From Neoscytalidium dimidiatum (taxonomy: Eukaryota; Ascomycota; Dothideomycetes; Botryosphaeriales; Botryosphaeriaceae), in assembly GCA_037367355.1 (NCBI GenBank), contig CM074697.1, positions 1,240,001 through 1,304,000 on the forward strand: a stretch of DNA of 64,000 nucleotides, given 5' to 3'. This document shows positions 45,254 through 55,237 of the stretch, piece after piece. Both the position numbers and the translations under genes were made by a program. Below the pieces are notes generated by a model. That model saw only the letters and a program-made list of their open reading frames with translations. It was not told the DNA's origin and did no database searches. Every line of letters starts with the position of its first letter. The stretch's first letter is position 1.

Positions 45254-47463
45254 ATGCCGCCCAGTCCCCAGCAACCGAAGAAACTCACCGCCTGTGTAAG
45301 GTGCAGACACCGAAAAGTCAAGTGTGACGGCTTATTGCCATGTGGCAACTGTGCCAAAGCCCGGGTGTCGTGCGAGGAAAGCGCAGGCTCGCAACAAAGG
45401 TTCAGATTGCGCCAGGCTCTGCAGTTCACGAGACCTAACGCCATTTTTGTAGATATATACAACACTTAGAGAACCGCATCCATGAGCTGGAGGCCTTAGT
45501 CAGCCGTTCGCAGAGTCAACAAGGCCCCACACCCAACCCTACTTCGTGCACACCGGACGAGCGCCCAACGAATCCGCGGTCGAATCCTAGCCCGTACCAA
45601 TCCAATACTCCATCAACCCCATGCATCGGTCCGGAGCAGCCACTCGCCCATGAGGTCGGCCTTCTGTCCTTGCAGGCTGCCAATTCTCCGAAATACCTTG
45701 GCCCATCCTCTGGCGTCGCCTTCGCTCGTTTGATCTTTGCCTCTGCGCCGCATACACAAGGGCTTTCTACCAAATTTTCTGCGAGTTTACCTCAGTCTCA
45801 ATTCGAAGACATATCTTGTGCATCAGGTTTCCCTTCTCTGCCTGAGATTCACCGCTTTGTGGCTGCCTACTTTGATCAGTTTCATCATCAGTATCCGTTT
45901 CTAAGCGAGCTTCATATCGACGAACTCGTCGAAAAATACTCCACCGACCCAGCCACAGGCACTGCTTCCGACTCATGCATGTTGTTTCTCATCATCGCTC
46001 TAGGCTCACGCGTTTTGGAGTCTCAACTTGGTACCGACTTTGCCTCAGCATCGTATCTGGCTGCCGCTACAAATTTACTGGCTGACTTACCTCTTCATGA
46101 GTCGATACATGGCATCCAGATCATGCTTCTTCTTGTCCTGAGTAGCTTCTGCTTTCCTGGGGGTCTAAACGCTTGGTTTTTGACCCATACAATCCTTGCA
46201 AGCTGCCTGGATCTGGGGCTGCAAAGAAAACAACCTACATGTATGACCCATCAGTTGCAGCCTCCCAGGCTCCCACGTACAGCTGACCGCGAACCAGCGC
46301 CTGATCAGAATAGAACCAGTGCCACAATCGGTAGCAACATTAGTGTACACGATATGAGAAGCAGCATTTTCTGGTCTGCTTATTCTCTTGATCGCACACT
46401 ATGTACAGCTTTGGGCCGCCCTCTCACGCTACGAGATGAAGCCATAGACATAGAGTTCCCTGGCCAGCAAGGCTCAGAGGAAGTCGATCTCGATGCAATC
46501 GAAGGGGCAGCTCTATCTTTGAGTCCTCCGGCCCCTGAAACGTCTGTCGAGGAGAACAGACGACTTCCTCAGCGTCAACAGAAGCGTATGCGGACCGACT
46601 TACAGCCTCTTCACAGTTTTTACGCTGCCAACTTGTCATTCAGATTCGACCGCATCGTGGCTGAGGTGAAACTGATGATTCACCGCGTTGCACAGTCTCC
46701 AAGACGATTCCCATGGCCATCTGACTTTGAGGGTTGGCGGAAGCGTGTCCATCTTTCTTGCAAGGAGCTCTTTGACCACGCGAAGTACACCCTATCTCAG
46801 AGGACGGGAGGTATTCCCCGCGCACTTTCATATCGAGTTCTCCCCTCCATTGAGTTGAAATACCATCAATGCGTAATGCTGCTGTTCCGCCCCAGTCCTG
46901 CATTTCCACGGCCCTCGGCTGAATCCCTAAACATTTGCTTCGACAGTGCATCGGAAACCATTAGGATTCATTTTGAGCTGCACCGGTTCGGTCAAATGAT
47001 GAATTCGTGGCTCACGGCTCACTGCATCTTTGTTTCTGGCATAACCATGCTCTACTGTGTTTGGATCAGCCCCGCCATCCGGAGGCGGGCGAGGGATACG
47101 TTCAGTGAGCACGTTACTAGATGTTCAGAAACTTTACATGCGCTTGGGAAGACGTGGTCTGTGGCAAAGGATGCACGGGTGAAATTCGATCGACTGGCGG
47201 AAGCGACAAGGGAGTCGTGGAGGAGGCGCGAGGAGCCTTCGGACGCACATGCCAACCCACCTCCGTCCTCAATGGACCAGGAGCAGCCCACACCTTTGGA
47301 GGACACCGGAGAGGCCATAGACTGGACAGGCGAGAGCTTCAGCGCCTTGTTTGATTCCACAGGATTGATTGCTGATGAGCTTGGAGATATGAGCGGATGG
47401 TTCGACTTGGAATGGTTCGAAACATTTGGAGTGGAAGGGCTGGAGAGCGCAACCGCTTCGTAG
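45254..47463 (+). CDS. Zn2Cys6 fungal transcription factor with Fungal_trans domain
   Basis: Exons 45254-45399 and 45453-47463; 718 residues. The zinc cluster CVRCRHRKVKCDGLLPCGNC...C (CX2CX6CX5CX2CX6C) lies at residues about 14-40, followed across the 53 bp intron by a short leucine-type dimerisation helix (YIQHLENRIHELEALVS). A Ser/Pro-rich linker leads to a Fungal_trans regulatory domain (about 170-520) including AYFDQFHHQYPFLSE and SIFWSAYSLDRTLCTALGRP, with C-terminal acidic/aromatic segments suited to activation (EAIDWTGESF, GWFDLEWFETFGVEGLE). DNA-binding regulator, nuclear. Lying between the GMC gene and the ATP-grasp gene (126 bp to the latter), it is the likely local regulator of the island; that is inferred from position. 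Confidence 0.93.
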
Positions 47464-47589
47464 CATACCAAGGGCGACGCGGAGCAGTCCGCGTTTGCGT
47501 CCGGGAAGAATCCACAATTTCGGTTTGATCCAGTATTTCGGCCACCACTTTCCTCCGGCCAGACTACTTAAAGTCTCACCACCCTGTCC

Positions 47590-48882
47590 ATGGTTGCTGC
47601 ATCAGCCATCATGCCGCCACCATTGTCACCTGCTCGGCGTCTCTCCGGCCATATCTTCTGCCGAACGTTTGCTTCGGGCAAGCCCCGCGTCGCTGTTTTG
47701 TACCAAGCACTGGACCCACCCGTCATCAATGGCGTGCGCAAGCCGAAAAAGCCTGGCGGTACGTGAGTGAAAGGTCCGTCCTTCGTTGCCGCTCTAGCGT
47801 GTTTGACAGTGTGTAGGATATCGCGATTCTGGCGCAGATATTGCTTACGTCTTCCGCGAGCAAGGTCGCATCCCGCTTGCAACTCCTGCGCAGAACCCTG
47901 ACCCGGCGAAGGATACCGATTGGTGTTTCCCCGACCACGAGCAAGGCACATTAGATGCTGTCAAAGCCGGTGCCAATTGGTTATGGGCAAATACCATTTT
48001 GTTCAAAGACCACCCACTTCAGACATCCTCCGCTCTTGATCCACACCAAGCCAATCTCCGCGTTGTTGGGCAACCGCCGCTGTTTGTGGATGCCTACGAC
48101 GACAAGAATTATGTGAATAGCTTGCTCAGGCAGCGAGGAGGGTTCACTCTTCCAAGATCCAGTATTGTTTCGGAAGCAGACGACCTCGGCGCAGCATTAG
48201 CTCGCGGTCAACTCGACAAATGGCCTGTCGTTGCAAAACCCATACGCGGACGTGGTAGCCACGGCGTTAGGCTGTGTTATTCCCTCCCCGAGCTGCGCGA
48301 CCATGCTGGACGTCTTTTCACCGAATCTCCGTCCATCATGGTGGAAGAGTATCTTTCGGGCCAGGAAGCTACGGTCACTGTCATGCCGCCGTCTACAGAC
48401 CATCCCGACTACTGGGCACTTCCCGTTGTGGTTCGATTCAATCACATTGATGGCATCGCCCCGTACAATGGTGCTGTGGCCGTGACAGCGAACTCCAGGG
48501 TCATTGCGAAGGAGGAAGCAGCGAAGGATCACGCATATGGCACACTGTCGAAAGAATGCGAGGAGGTGGCTCGTCTGCTCCAAACAAAGGCTCCGATTCG
48601 AATTGACGCTCGGCGCTTCGGGGATGAGAGGGGTTCATCGTTTGCGCTTTTCGACGTCAACATGAAACCAGTAAGCAAAACGCTGCATGGTCACACACAT
48701 TGAGCTCCGCTGACGTTGAGTAGAATATGACTGGTCCAGGAAGACCCGGTAGGGAGGATCAGGCTAGCCTTACAGCCCTGGCTGCAGCTGGGCTTGGTTG
48801 GGACTACTCACAACTCTTGCAAAGGATATTGGATTCTGCGTGCACACTGGAACAACTTCGAACTGCAAAGCCGGCTTTCTAA
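47590..48882 (+). CDS. D-alanine-D-alanine ligase-like ATP-grasp enzyme
   Basis: Exons 47590-47758, 47817-48670 and 48724-48882; 393 residues. The N-terminal 30 residues are Arg/Ser/Ala-rich (MVAASAIMPPPLSPARRLSG) and might be a mitochondrial presequence. RVAVLYQALDPPVINGVRKP begins the preATP-grasp fold; ATP-grasp core: WPVVAKPIRGRGSHGV (lysine that binds ATP phosphate, glycine-rich loop), SIMVEEYLSGQEATVTVMPP (adenine hinge), and the metal-binding end RIDARRFGD ... FDVNMKPNMTG, equivalent to the Ddl EINxxPGMT motif and completed only after the last intron is removed. Such enzymes activate a carboxylate as acyl-phosphate and couple it to an amine or another nucleophile. Fungi have no peptidoglycan, so a dipeptide or amide product in specialised metabolism is plausible; the substrate is unknown. 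The neighbouring genes are 126 and 90 bp away. Confidence 0.85.
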
Positions 48883-48972
48883 GTGCTGGATCACATGACA
48901 ACATATACCAAGGGTTTTCATCGCCTTCTTGTTGAATATCCCGATATTGTTTTTGAGAAAATTTGTGTCTGC

Positions 48973-49466
48973 TCAAATCTTAGTGGGCCCTTGACTGCCG
49001 ACAAAGGCAGAAGTAAGATGCTCACACAGGTGCTCATCCTCCGGGGCAACTTCGAAATCAAACCGGACAAGATCCTCTTTAAAAGGATGCAGATAGGTGG
49101 ACGTAACCCTGCGCCTCAGTCAGGATCACGCATCTCATGGCACGACAAGATTCTTACCATTGGTGCTCTTGACTGACTTGATACTCTTTCAAGGCAGCGC
49201 GATCCTGGTGGTAGCTGACAAGGGCGAACTGGAATCCTTTGCTCGATTCAATGGGATCGGTAACAGATGGCCCACCCACGATGAGGCGATTGTCTTTGAC
49301 GCTGGGCAGGTCTTTCAGTTTTTTGAGCTCTTTGACGAAGGTTGCCTTGTGCTCGTCGCTGATTTCGGGCCGGAATTTGAAGAGGACTGTTGACCCCTCA
49401 CCCGTCAGACGCCTGTTGGAACCACGGAGATGTTGTGCTTCTCTTACCTATGTGGATGAGAGTCAT
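48973..49466 (-). CDS. Dabb (stress-responsive A/B-barrel) domain protein
   Basis: Three exons on the minus strand: 49466-49448 (19 nt), 49386-49158 and 49108-48973; 127 residues. Spliced start MTLIHIVLFKFRPEISDEHK, then LKKLKDLPSVKDNRLIVGGP, FQFALVSYHQDRAALKEYQV, and after intron 2 HQWVTSTYLHPFKEDLVRFD. This is the dimeric alpha+beta ferredoxin-like barrel of the Dabb family. The conserved His/Tyr/Trp around HQWVT line the cavity in this family. Roles vary: many are stress-induced proteins of unknown function, and the plant olivetolic acid cyclase shows that a Dabb protein can cyclise polyketides. No single open frame reveals the gene, because the first coding exon has only six codons. It is divergent from the P450 gene and ends 90 bp from the ATP-grasp gene. 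The last 18 residues are poorly conserved. Confidence 0.85.
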
Positions 49467-50377
49467 ATCTGCAGGTGCTGTAATCAAGACCTCCGTGCTC
49501 TGAAGTCCAGTATTTTCGGTTCGATGATCGAGTTGAAAATTGAGAAGGAAGCGCAGTTTCGTTAACAGATCTCGTCAACAGTATTGGTCCCCGCCCCCAC
49601 TCTAGCCTTTGGTGCAGGGCCGATGGCGCAAGGCGCGCTTGTGCTTTGCTCCTCGGCTTCTGACATTCTTAAGGAAATCAATGCCAAAGCCGGCCAACAA
49701 TTTCTCTCTCGAGACTTGCCAGCAGAACAAAAGCGATACTCGCAGGCTTGCGGAGACGCATCCACACGATAACGCGGCTCGGTCGCGTATCTTTATCTGC
49801 CCCCAATACCTCATGCAAATGCTATGTAGGGTCTAATGCGCACATTGCATGATCTGCAAAACTGTGTGCAAATTTGGCAAATCCTCCTGCTTACTGGGCT
49901 CGATAAGCATGCTTGCATTTGCCTCTCGCGAGAGCCCACAGATTTCAGGTAATGGCAGCATCCGTATTGGCTGTATGCCGTCACGCTTCTACACCTACCC
50001 CTCAAAGCGGGCACACATCTGCGAGCTTGAACCCTATTCTCCGCGCACACGGACCGCACCTGGACGCTGTGTGACGTCTGGATGCTTGAGGTCCACAAAC
50101 CGCTCGTCGCATTCATTCGTCTAAAATGAAAGCGCCACATACGAATTTCCTTATCGGGCAGGCTGCCCGTATGCACACGCAAAGCTCTTGAGCGCAAGCT
50201 GCCGTGCAACACTAGCAACCGGATATTGTCTACAGTTGTAGATGCTTAAAAGATGCGTCAGCTCAACATTTTGCCAACCAGCTCTTCAAGGGTCCTCATA
50301 TATGTATATATATATAGAGGTGCTAGCACCTGGAGTACTGAGCTTCTCGCGACTCAACTCTCTCCATCCATTTCACT
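49467..50377. promoter_or_regulatory. Divergent promoter region, Dabb gene (-) / P450 gene (+)
   Basis: 911 bp. A run of TATATATATATA at 50299-50316 serves the P450 side. Open frames here (for example 49562-49836 on both strands) lack homology features. It is a candidate bidirectional control region for the island. Confidence 0.55.
50299..50316 (+). promoter_or_regulatory. TATA element of the P450 gene
   Basis: Alternating TA tract (CATATATGTATATATATATAG), 62-79 bp before the ATG at 50378. Confidence 0.6.
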
Positions 50378-52245
50378 ATGGTTTCCTCCCTACTAACTGA
50401 CCGCCTTCCTACCACTACGACCATCCACTTAGGATTGGCCGTAGTGTTTGTCATCTTCTCCTTGATGGCTTTCCTGGCCGCTTTCCGGATTGGCAGTCGT
50501 GATGATGATTTACCACCCGGTAATGGCTCGGGAGATATTCAGATCATGTAGAAACTAACCAGCGACCTCTGAACAAGGCCCGCCGACCATTCCCCTCTTC
50601 GGGAATGAACATCAGATTCCCAGGACCGGTCTGCATCTTTTGTGAGGCCGCCTCGTCCAAATCACTCTCCTTGCCGCTGACCAAGACGAATCAGGTTGAC
50701 CGAATGGGCTAGGAAATACGGCGGCCTCGTTTCCTTAAAACGCTTCCAGAAAACGAGCATCGTTATCAACGACTGGTTCTACGTCAAGAACCTGCTCGAC
50801 AAGAAGAGTAACATATACAGCAACAGGCCGCAGTCTTACATATCGCACTTCGTCACCCGCTCCGACAATATCGCTGTGATGCAGTATGGGGACGCCTGGC
50901 GCAAAATGCGAAAGCTGATCCACCAGGAATTCATGGAATCCGCCTGCGACAGGCAGCATTACAAGGTACAGGAGGCGGAAGCGAGCCAGATGCTGTATGA
51001 CTTCCTCACCATGCCCGAGAAGAATATGATGCACCCTCGGCGGTTCAGCAACAGTATGACTACTTCGACTGGTGAGGCTCTTGAACTGTCATCGCTCCAC
51101 CCATTTGTTGACCTATGCAGTTCTTGGTTGGCGCACTAAGGATGTCGATGACCCATACCTCCTCCGCCTCTACCACATCTTGGAGAAGTGGTCCATCGTC
51201 ATGGAAGTCGGGGCAATGCCGCCACTCGATGCCATTCCCGTTCTGAAATACGTCCCAGAATGGCTACTTGGCAATTGGAAGAGCCAAGCGACCGAATGCA
51301 GGGATCTGATGGAAAGTCTTTACTACGAGATCTTGCACGAAGTCAAAGAACGAAGGCAAGAAGGCATCAACAAGAACTCGTTCCTAGACAGGGTGCTTGA
51401 CCAGCAGGAAAAGAATCAGTTCAGCGATCACCAATTGATGTTCCTCCTGGGAACGCTGCTGAAGGGCGGATCAGACACTTCGGGGTCTCTGCTGCTTGCT
51501 ATCGTTCGAGCCATGACGATGTATCCAGAGGTCCAGAAACGGTAAGAGAACGCCTGGTTGATATTCCGACACTGCGGGCTGACGATATTGTCAGGGCTCA
51601 TGCTGAGATTGATGCCGTCGTCGGGAGTGATCGGTCACCCAGGTGGTCCGACTTCCCAAAACTGCCGTACATCAACATGATCATCAAGGAAGCGCATCGA
51701 TGGCGCCCCATTCTCCCTCTCGGCGTCACGCACGCTGTAGCCCAAGGTAACTTTGCAGTTTGAATCGATCATGCAGAAAACCTGACCATAGAGTAGACGA
51801 CAACATCAACGGCATGCATCTCCCCAAGGGCTCCGAGATCATCATCAACGTCTGGGCGCTGCATCATGACCCGAAGAAGTGGGAGTCGCCCGAGCAATTC
51901 ATGCCCGAGCGGTACAAGGATTACCCGGAGCTAGCTCCCTTCTACGCTGCCTCTCCTGACTTTGAGAAGCGCGACCACGTCGGCTACGGAGCCAGCCGCC
52001 GCATCTGTCCGGGCATACACCTTGCGGAGAGGAATCTGATCATCGGGACGGCAAAGCTGCTCTGGGCTTTCGATTTTTCCGTTGATCCGAAGCTGCAGGA
52101 AAAGTCGAAGACTGAAGGGCATGGGTTCATTCATTGCGTGGATGACTACGAATGCATTGTCAAGTTGAGGGATGAGGCCAAGCGAGAGACTATCCTGAGA
52201 GAGCTTGATGAGGCTCAGGCGATCTTTTCGCAATATGAGAATTGA
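50378..52245 (+). CDS. Cytochrome P450 monooxygenase
   Basis: Six exons: 50378-50519, 50578-50641, 50695-51071, 51121-51541, 51595-51746 and 51797-52245; 534 residues. N-terminal membrane anchor ([20 protein letters not shown]), then the Pro-rich hinge [13 protein letters not shown] rebuilt across intron 1. C-helix WRKMRK, I-helix [11 protein letters not shown] (oxygen-activation motif), K-helix ExxR as EAHR, the PERF-like [11 protein letters not shown], and the heme loop [13 protein letters not shown] with the axial Cys. The first Phe of the usual FxxGxRxCxG is replaced ([12 protein letters not shown]), a tolerated variation in several fungal families. ER-bound monooxygenase; fungal enzymes with the sequence W...[18 protein letters not shown] are of the CYP620/CYP65-like style used in specialised metabolism, but family assignment needs alignment. 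Strong TATA element. The next gene in the same direction is CE15. Confidence 0.93.
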
Positions 52246-53145
52246 GTGACTCAGTCTCGGGGCAACGGGGGCCATGTTTTCAGGGTGGAAGGTCTGGCTT
52301 CAATCATTTCGTGCTCGTATTTTCATGGGATGGTAGGACGGGTAGCTGCGCCGACGCAAAAAGATATTGCTGTCAATTCGGTCCTCGTTGCCGCAATATA
52401 GCCATCACGACGAAGCCTCGTTTGAATGGCCATATATGAGATATCTTTTCCATCAACTGCAGTGTGCTTCGCATGTGTTTGTCTAGCACCAGCAGGGTCT
52501 TAAAGTGAATGACCATGCTAAGCCGAGCCGAGACCATCAGTGATCTGCAACGCAGATGCAAAGACACATCCGAACAGGGGAAGCGTGCAGATTTGAAGCA
52601 ACTGCTTTAGGAAAGTGAGTGTAAATTGAGATTGAACGACCCCGCCTTTAGAACTAGCGCGCTGCTGGCTATGGTCTTATTCGGCATATTTTAACCCCCC
52701 TTTCTCCAGCAAGGATTCCCACCAGAATGGCCCCTCATCTGCCTGCTTTTTAGGTGGTGTGCCTACAACATTAGCCAAAATTCGGAAACGCGGCTATGGT
52801 TGCACGCCAAGAAAAACGTGTTTAATAGCCTGTTATCCATCCTGCCTGCGACATGATGCATCCCCGCAAAACTGACATCACGTTTTCATGCTAATTGAAG
52901 CTGCACGATGTCGAAAATAAAATCCAAAGAGCTTCGTTCTGAAACAAAGGTCAGGCGCACTTACTCTATGAGCAGCGTAGGCTATATACAGCGGCCCGCC
53001 TCCCGCACTACATAAAACACCGTTTGGGAACAGCAGTAATTCGGATCTATGGAATCTATTGAGTATATAATGGCCAGGGAAAAAAAGTTTTATGACACCC
53101 AACACGCTTCCGCAACTCAACCTTTGCCTCAGGCACGCTGTCAAC
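52246..53145. promoter_or_regulatory. P450 3' flank and CE15 promoter
   Basis: 900 bp. Short minus frames (52373-52567, 52878-53156) without support. It contains the CE15 TATA box and an AGCGGCCC octamer at 52990 that also occurs before the GMC gene (42649). Confidence 0.5.
53064..53070 (+). promoter_or_regulatory. TATA box of the CE15 gene
   Basis: TATATAA at 53064, 82 bp before the ATG chosen at 53146. Confidence 0.6.
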
Positions 53146-54345
53146 ATGCTTCTCAATCCATCATCGCTCTTGCTGTTCGCGCTCTTTGCGCTCGGTGCAT
53201 TTTCTTCAGTGCTCCCACGTCAAGCAGCAAGCTGTGGCACGATCCCAGCCAACTACTCGCCACCGCAGAATGCCAAGCTGCCGGACCCCTTCACTTTCAT
53301 CAACGGGACCAAGATCACGACCAAGGCTGCGTGGGCCTGCCGCCAGGAGGAGATCAGCGCGCTCTTCCAGCAATTCGAGCTGGGGCCCAAACCGCCCAGG
53401 CCCTCCTCCGTCACTTCCACCCTCTCCTCCAACACCCTGACCATCACCGCCCAAGAGGGCGGCAAGTCCATCTCCTTCTCCGTCTCCATCGCCTACCCCT
53501 CCTCCGGCAGCGCGCCCTACCCGGCCATCATCGCCTACGGCTACCCGAGCATCCCCATCCCCGCGGGCGTCGCCACCATCACCTTCAACAACGACGACCT
53601 CGCCGCGCAGCAGGGCACCGGCAGCCGCGGCCAGGGCAAGTTCTACACGCTCTACGGGGCCTCGCACGGCGCGGGCGCGATGACGGCCTGGGCGTGGGGG
53701 GTGTCGCGCATCATCGACGCGCTCGAGGCCGGGCCGGCGGCGGCGGCGACGACGCGCATCGACGCCGCGCGCGTCGGCGTGACGGGCTGCTCGCGCAACG
53801 GCAAGGGCGCCTTCGTCGCCGGCGCGCTGGACGCGCGCGTCGCCCTGACGGTGCCGCAGGAGTCGGGCGCCGGCGGCGCCGCGTGCTGGCGCGTGTCGGA
53901 CGCGCAGAAGGCCGCGGGCGCCAACGTCCAGACGGCCGCGCAGATCGTGACGGAGAACGCGTGGTTCTCGCGCGCCTTCGACGGCTACGCCGGCCGCGTG
54001 CCCGCCCTGCCCGAGGACCACCACCTGCTGGCCGCGCTGGTCGCGCCGCGCGGCCTGCTGGTCGTCGAGAACGACATCGACTGGCTCGGCCCCGTCAGCA
54101 CGACCGCCTGCATGAAGGTCGCGCGCCAGGTGTACGCCGGCGCGGGCGCGCCCGACGCCATGGGCTTCTCGCTGGTCGGCGGCCACAACCACTGCTCGTT
54201 CCCGGCCGCGCAGCAGCCGGAGCTGTCGGCCTTCATCGACAAGTACCTGCTGAAGGGCTCGTCCAGCACGGCCGGCGTTGAGAAGAGCAACCAGAACGTC
54301 AACACGGCGGATTGGGTCGATTGGACGGTGCCGACGCTTTCGTAG
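53146..54345 (+). CDS. CE15 4-O-methyl-glucuronoyl methylesterase (glucuronoyl esterase)
   Basis: A single exon of 399 residues. Start MLLNPSSLLLFALFALGAFSS is a signal peptide, so the in-frame ATG at 53092 is not preferred. The mature N-terminus SCGTIPANYSPPQNAKLPDPF is typical of family CE15 (Cip2-like). The nucleophile Ser lies in VGVTGCSRNGKGAF (GCSRxGKGA), the catalytic His in GGHNHCSFP; acidic partners around PQESGAGG and VVENDIDWLG. Conserved Cys flank the site. These secreted alpha/beta hydrolases cleave ester bonds between glucuronoyl side chains of xylan and lignin alcohols. No cellulose-binding module is present. From about 53500 the gene is extremely GC-rich at third positions, unlike its neighbours. 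Its place in the island may be functional (wall degradation) or accidental. Confidence 0.94.
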   Translation: MLLNPSSLLLFALFALGAFSSVLPRQAASCGTIPANYSPPQNAKLPDPFTFINGTKITTKAAWACRQEEISALFQQFELGPKPPRPSSVTSTLSSNTLTITAQEGGKSISFSVSIAYPSSGSAPYPAIIAYGYPSIPIPAGVATITFNNDDLAAQQGTGSRGQGKFYTLYGASHGAGAMTAWAWGVSRIIDALEAGPAAAATTRIDAARVGVTGCSRNGKGAFVAGALDARVALTVPQESGAGGAACWRVSDAQKAAGANVQTAAQIVTENAWFSRAFDGYAGRVPALPEDHHLLAALVAPRGLLVVENDIDWLGPVSTTACMKVARQVYAGAGAPDAMGFSLVGGHNHCSFPAAQQPELSAFIDKYLLKGSSSTAGVEKSNQNVNTADWVDWTVPTLS

Positions 54346-55237
54346 TGGTTTGAGTTGAATAAGGTATAGGATATGATAGGATAGGATAGGGTGGGGTGGG
54401 ATCGTAGCGCGTGCAGTTTCTGCCGTAGGGAACAGAACACTCGTTTGATGACATCTGGATCTTCTGCTGCTCATTATTTACGCGATAGGTCTTGGCTGTG
54501 ATTTCCTGAACAGATCAGAAGCGTAGGGGTGTGTGGGAACTCAGTAGACAACATGCTTACATCTTGTTCCACCGTCCGTGGGCTTGAGACAGAGCTCTCC
54601 ATTGAGACCAATTCTCACACCAATGATACACATTCGCCGATCGCCTCTCGCCGGATTGATAGTCACTATCTGTAACATATGTATGCATACACACCCGCAC
54701 ACTGTTGATCTTGCCCACGCTATGCCCAAGCAAAAGCAACCAAAACAAGAAGAGAAAGCAAGATCATACCAGAAAGCAACCAGAAAGAAATGCTTATCTA
54801 CTGTATGAAAGTCTTTATGGTCTCCCGGTGGTAATTCCGACCTGCCGAGTTTTATACTGACTCGATCCATCCAAGCCCCAAAAAAAGAATATTGTCGTTC
54901 GCTCCTCTAATATGCTCATGCTTCCAACCAATCAGAAAAGCACGTTCCGGACAAAGAAGTAAAAGGAGAAGCTTTATGGTCATTCCCAACGATGGCGCTT
55001 CTTGGAATTCTTAAACCTCCCTCGACACTCGGCGCGACCATGAGCGCATACGCTCTGAATCGTCTCTTCAATTGCAAACGCCGAGTTTCGTTGAAGATCG
55101 CGAAGGAAGGAGCTGTAGTCACTGAAACTAAACAGATCATAGGATATCAGCGGCTTCTGTGAGGAAAAGGGTCTTCGGGAAGAGGAAAAGAAGGATAGAA
55201 GGCTGTAGGCAGATGATTATCATGTCTAATCCGTGCC
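54346..55237. other. Intergenic between CE15 and ubp2 3' ends
   Basis: 892 bp. A short imperfect (ATAGG)n repeat lies at about 54364-54395 just after CE15. Frames at 54541-54870 (-) show no family features. No gene called. Confidence 0.55.

Noticed and set aside
54364..54395. Repeated GATAGG after CE15 as GATA-factor sites
   Set aside because: It is a simple pentamer repeat located downstream of two convergent genes, so a promoter role is unlikely.
53206..54474. 422-codon open frame on the minus strand
   Set aside because: It lies antisense to the CE15 gene and is produced by extreme third-position GC; its translation is Arg/Gly/Ala-rich without family motifs.
54541..54870. 109-codon minus frame, Cys-rich
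   Set aside because: No signal peptide or family motif; located in the 3' flank between convergent genes.
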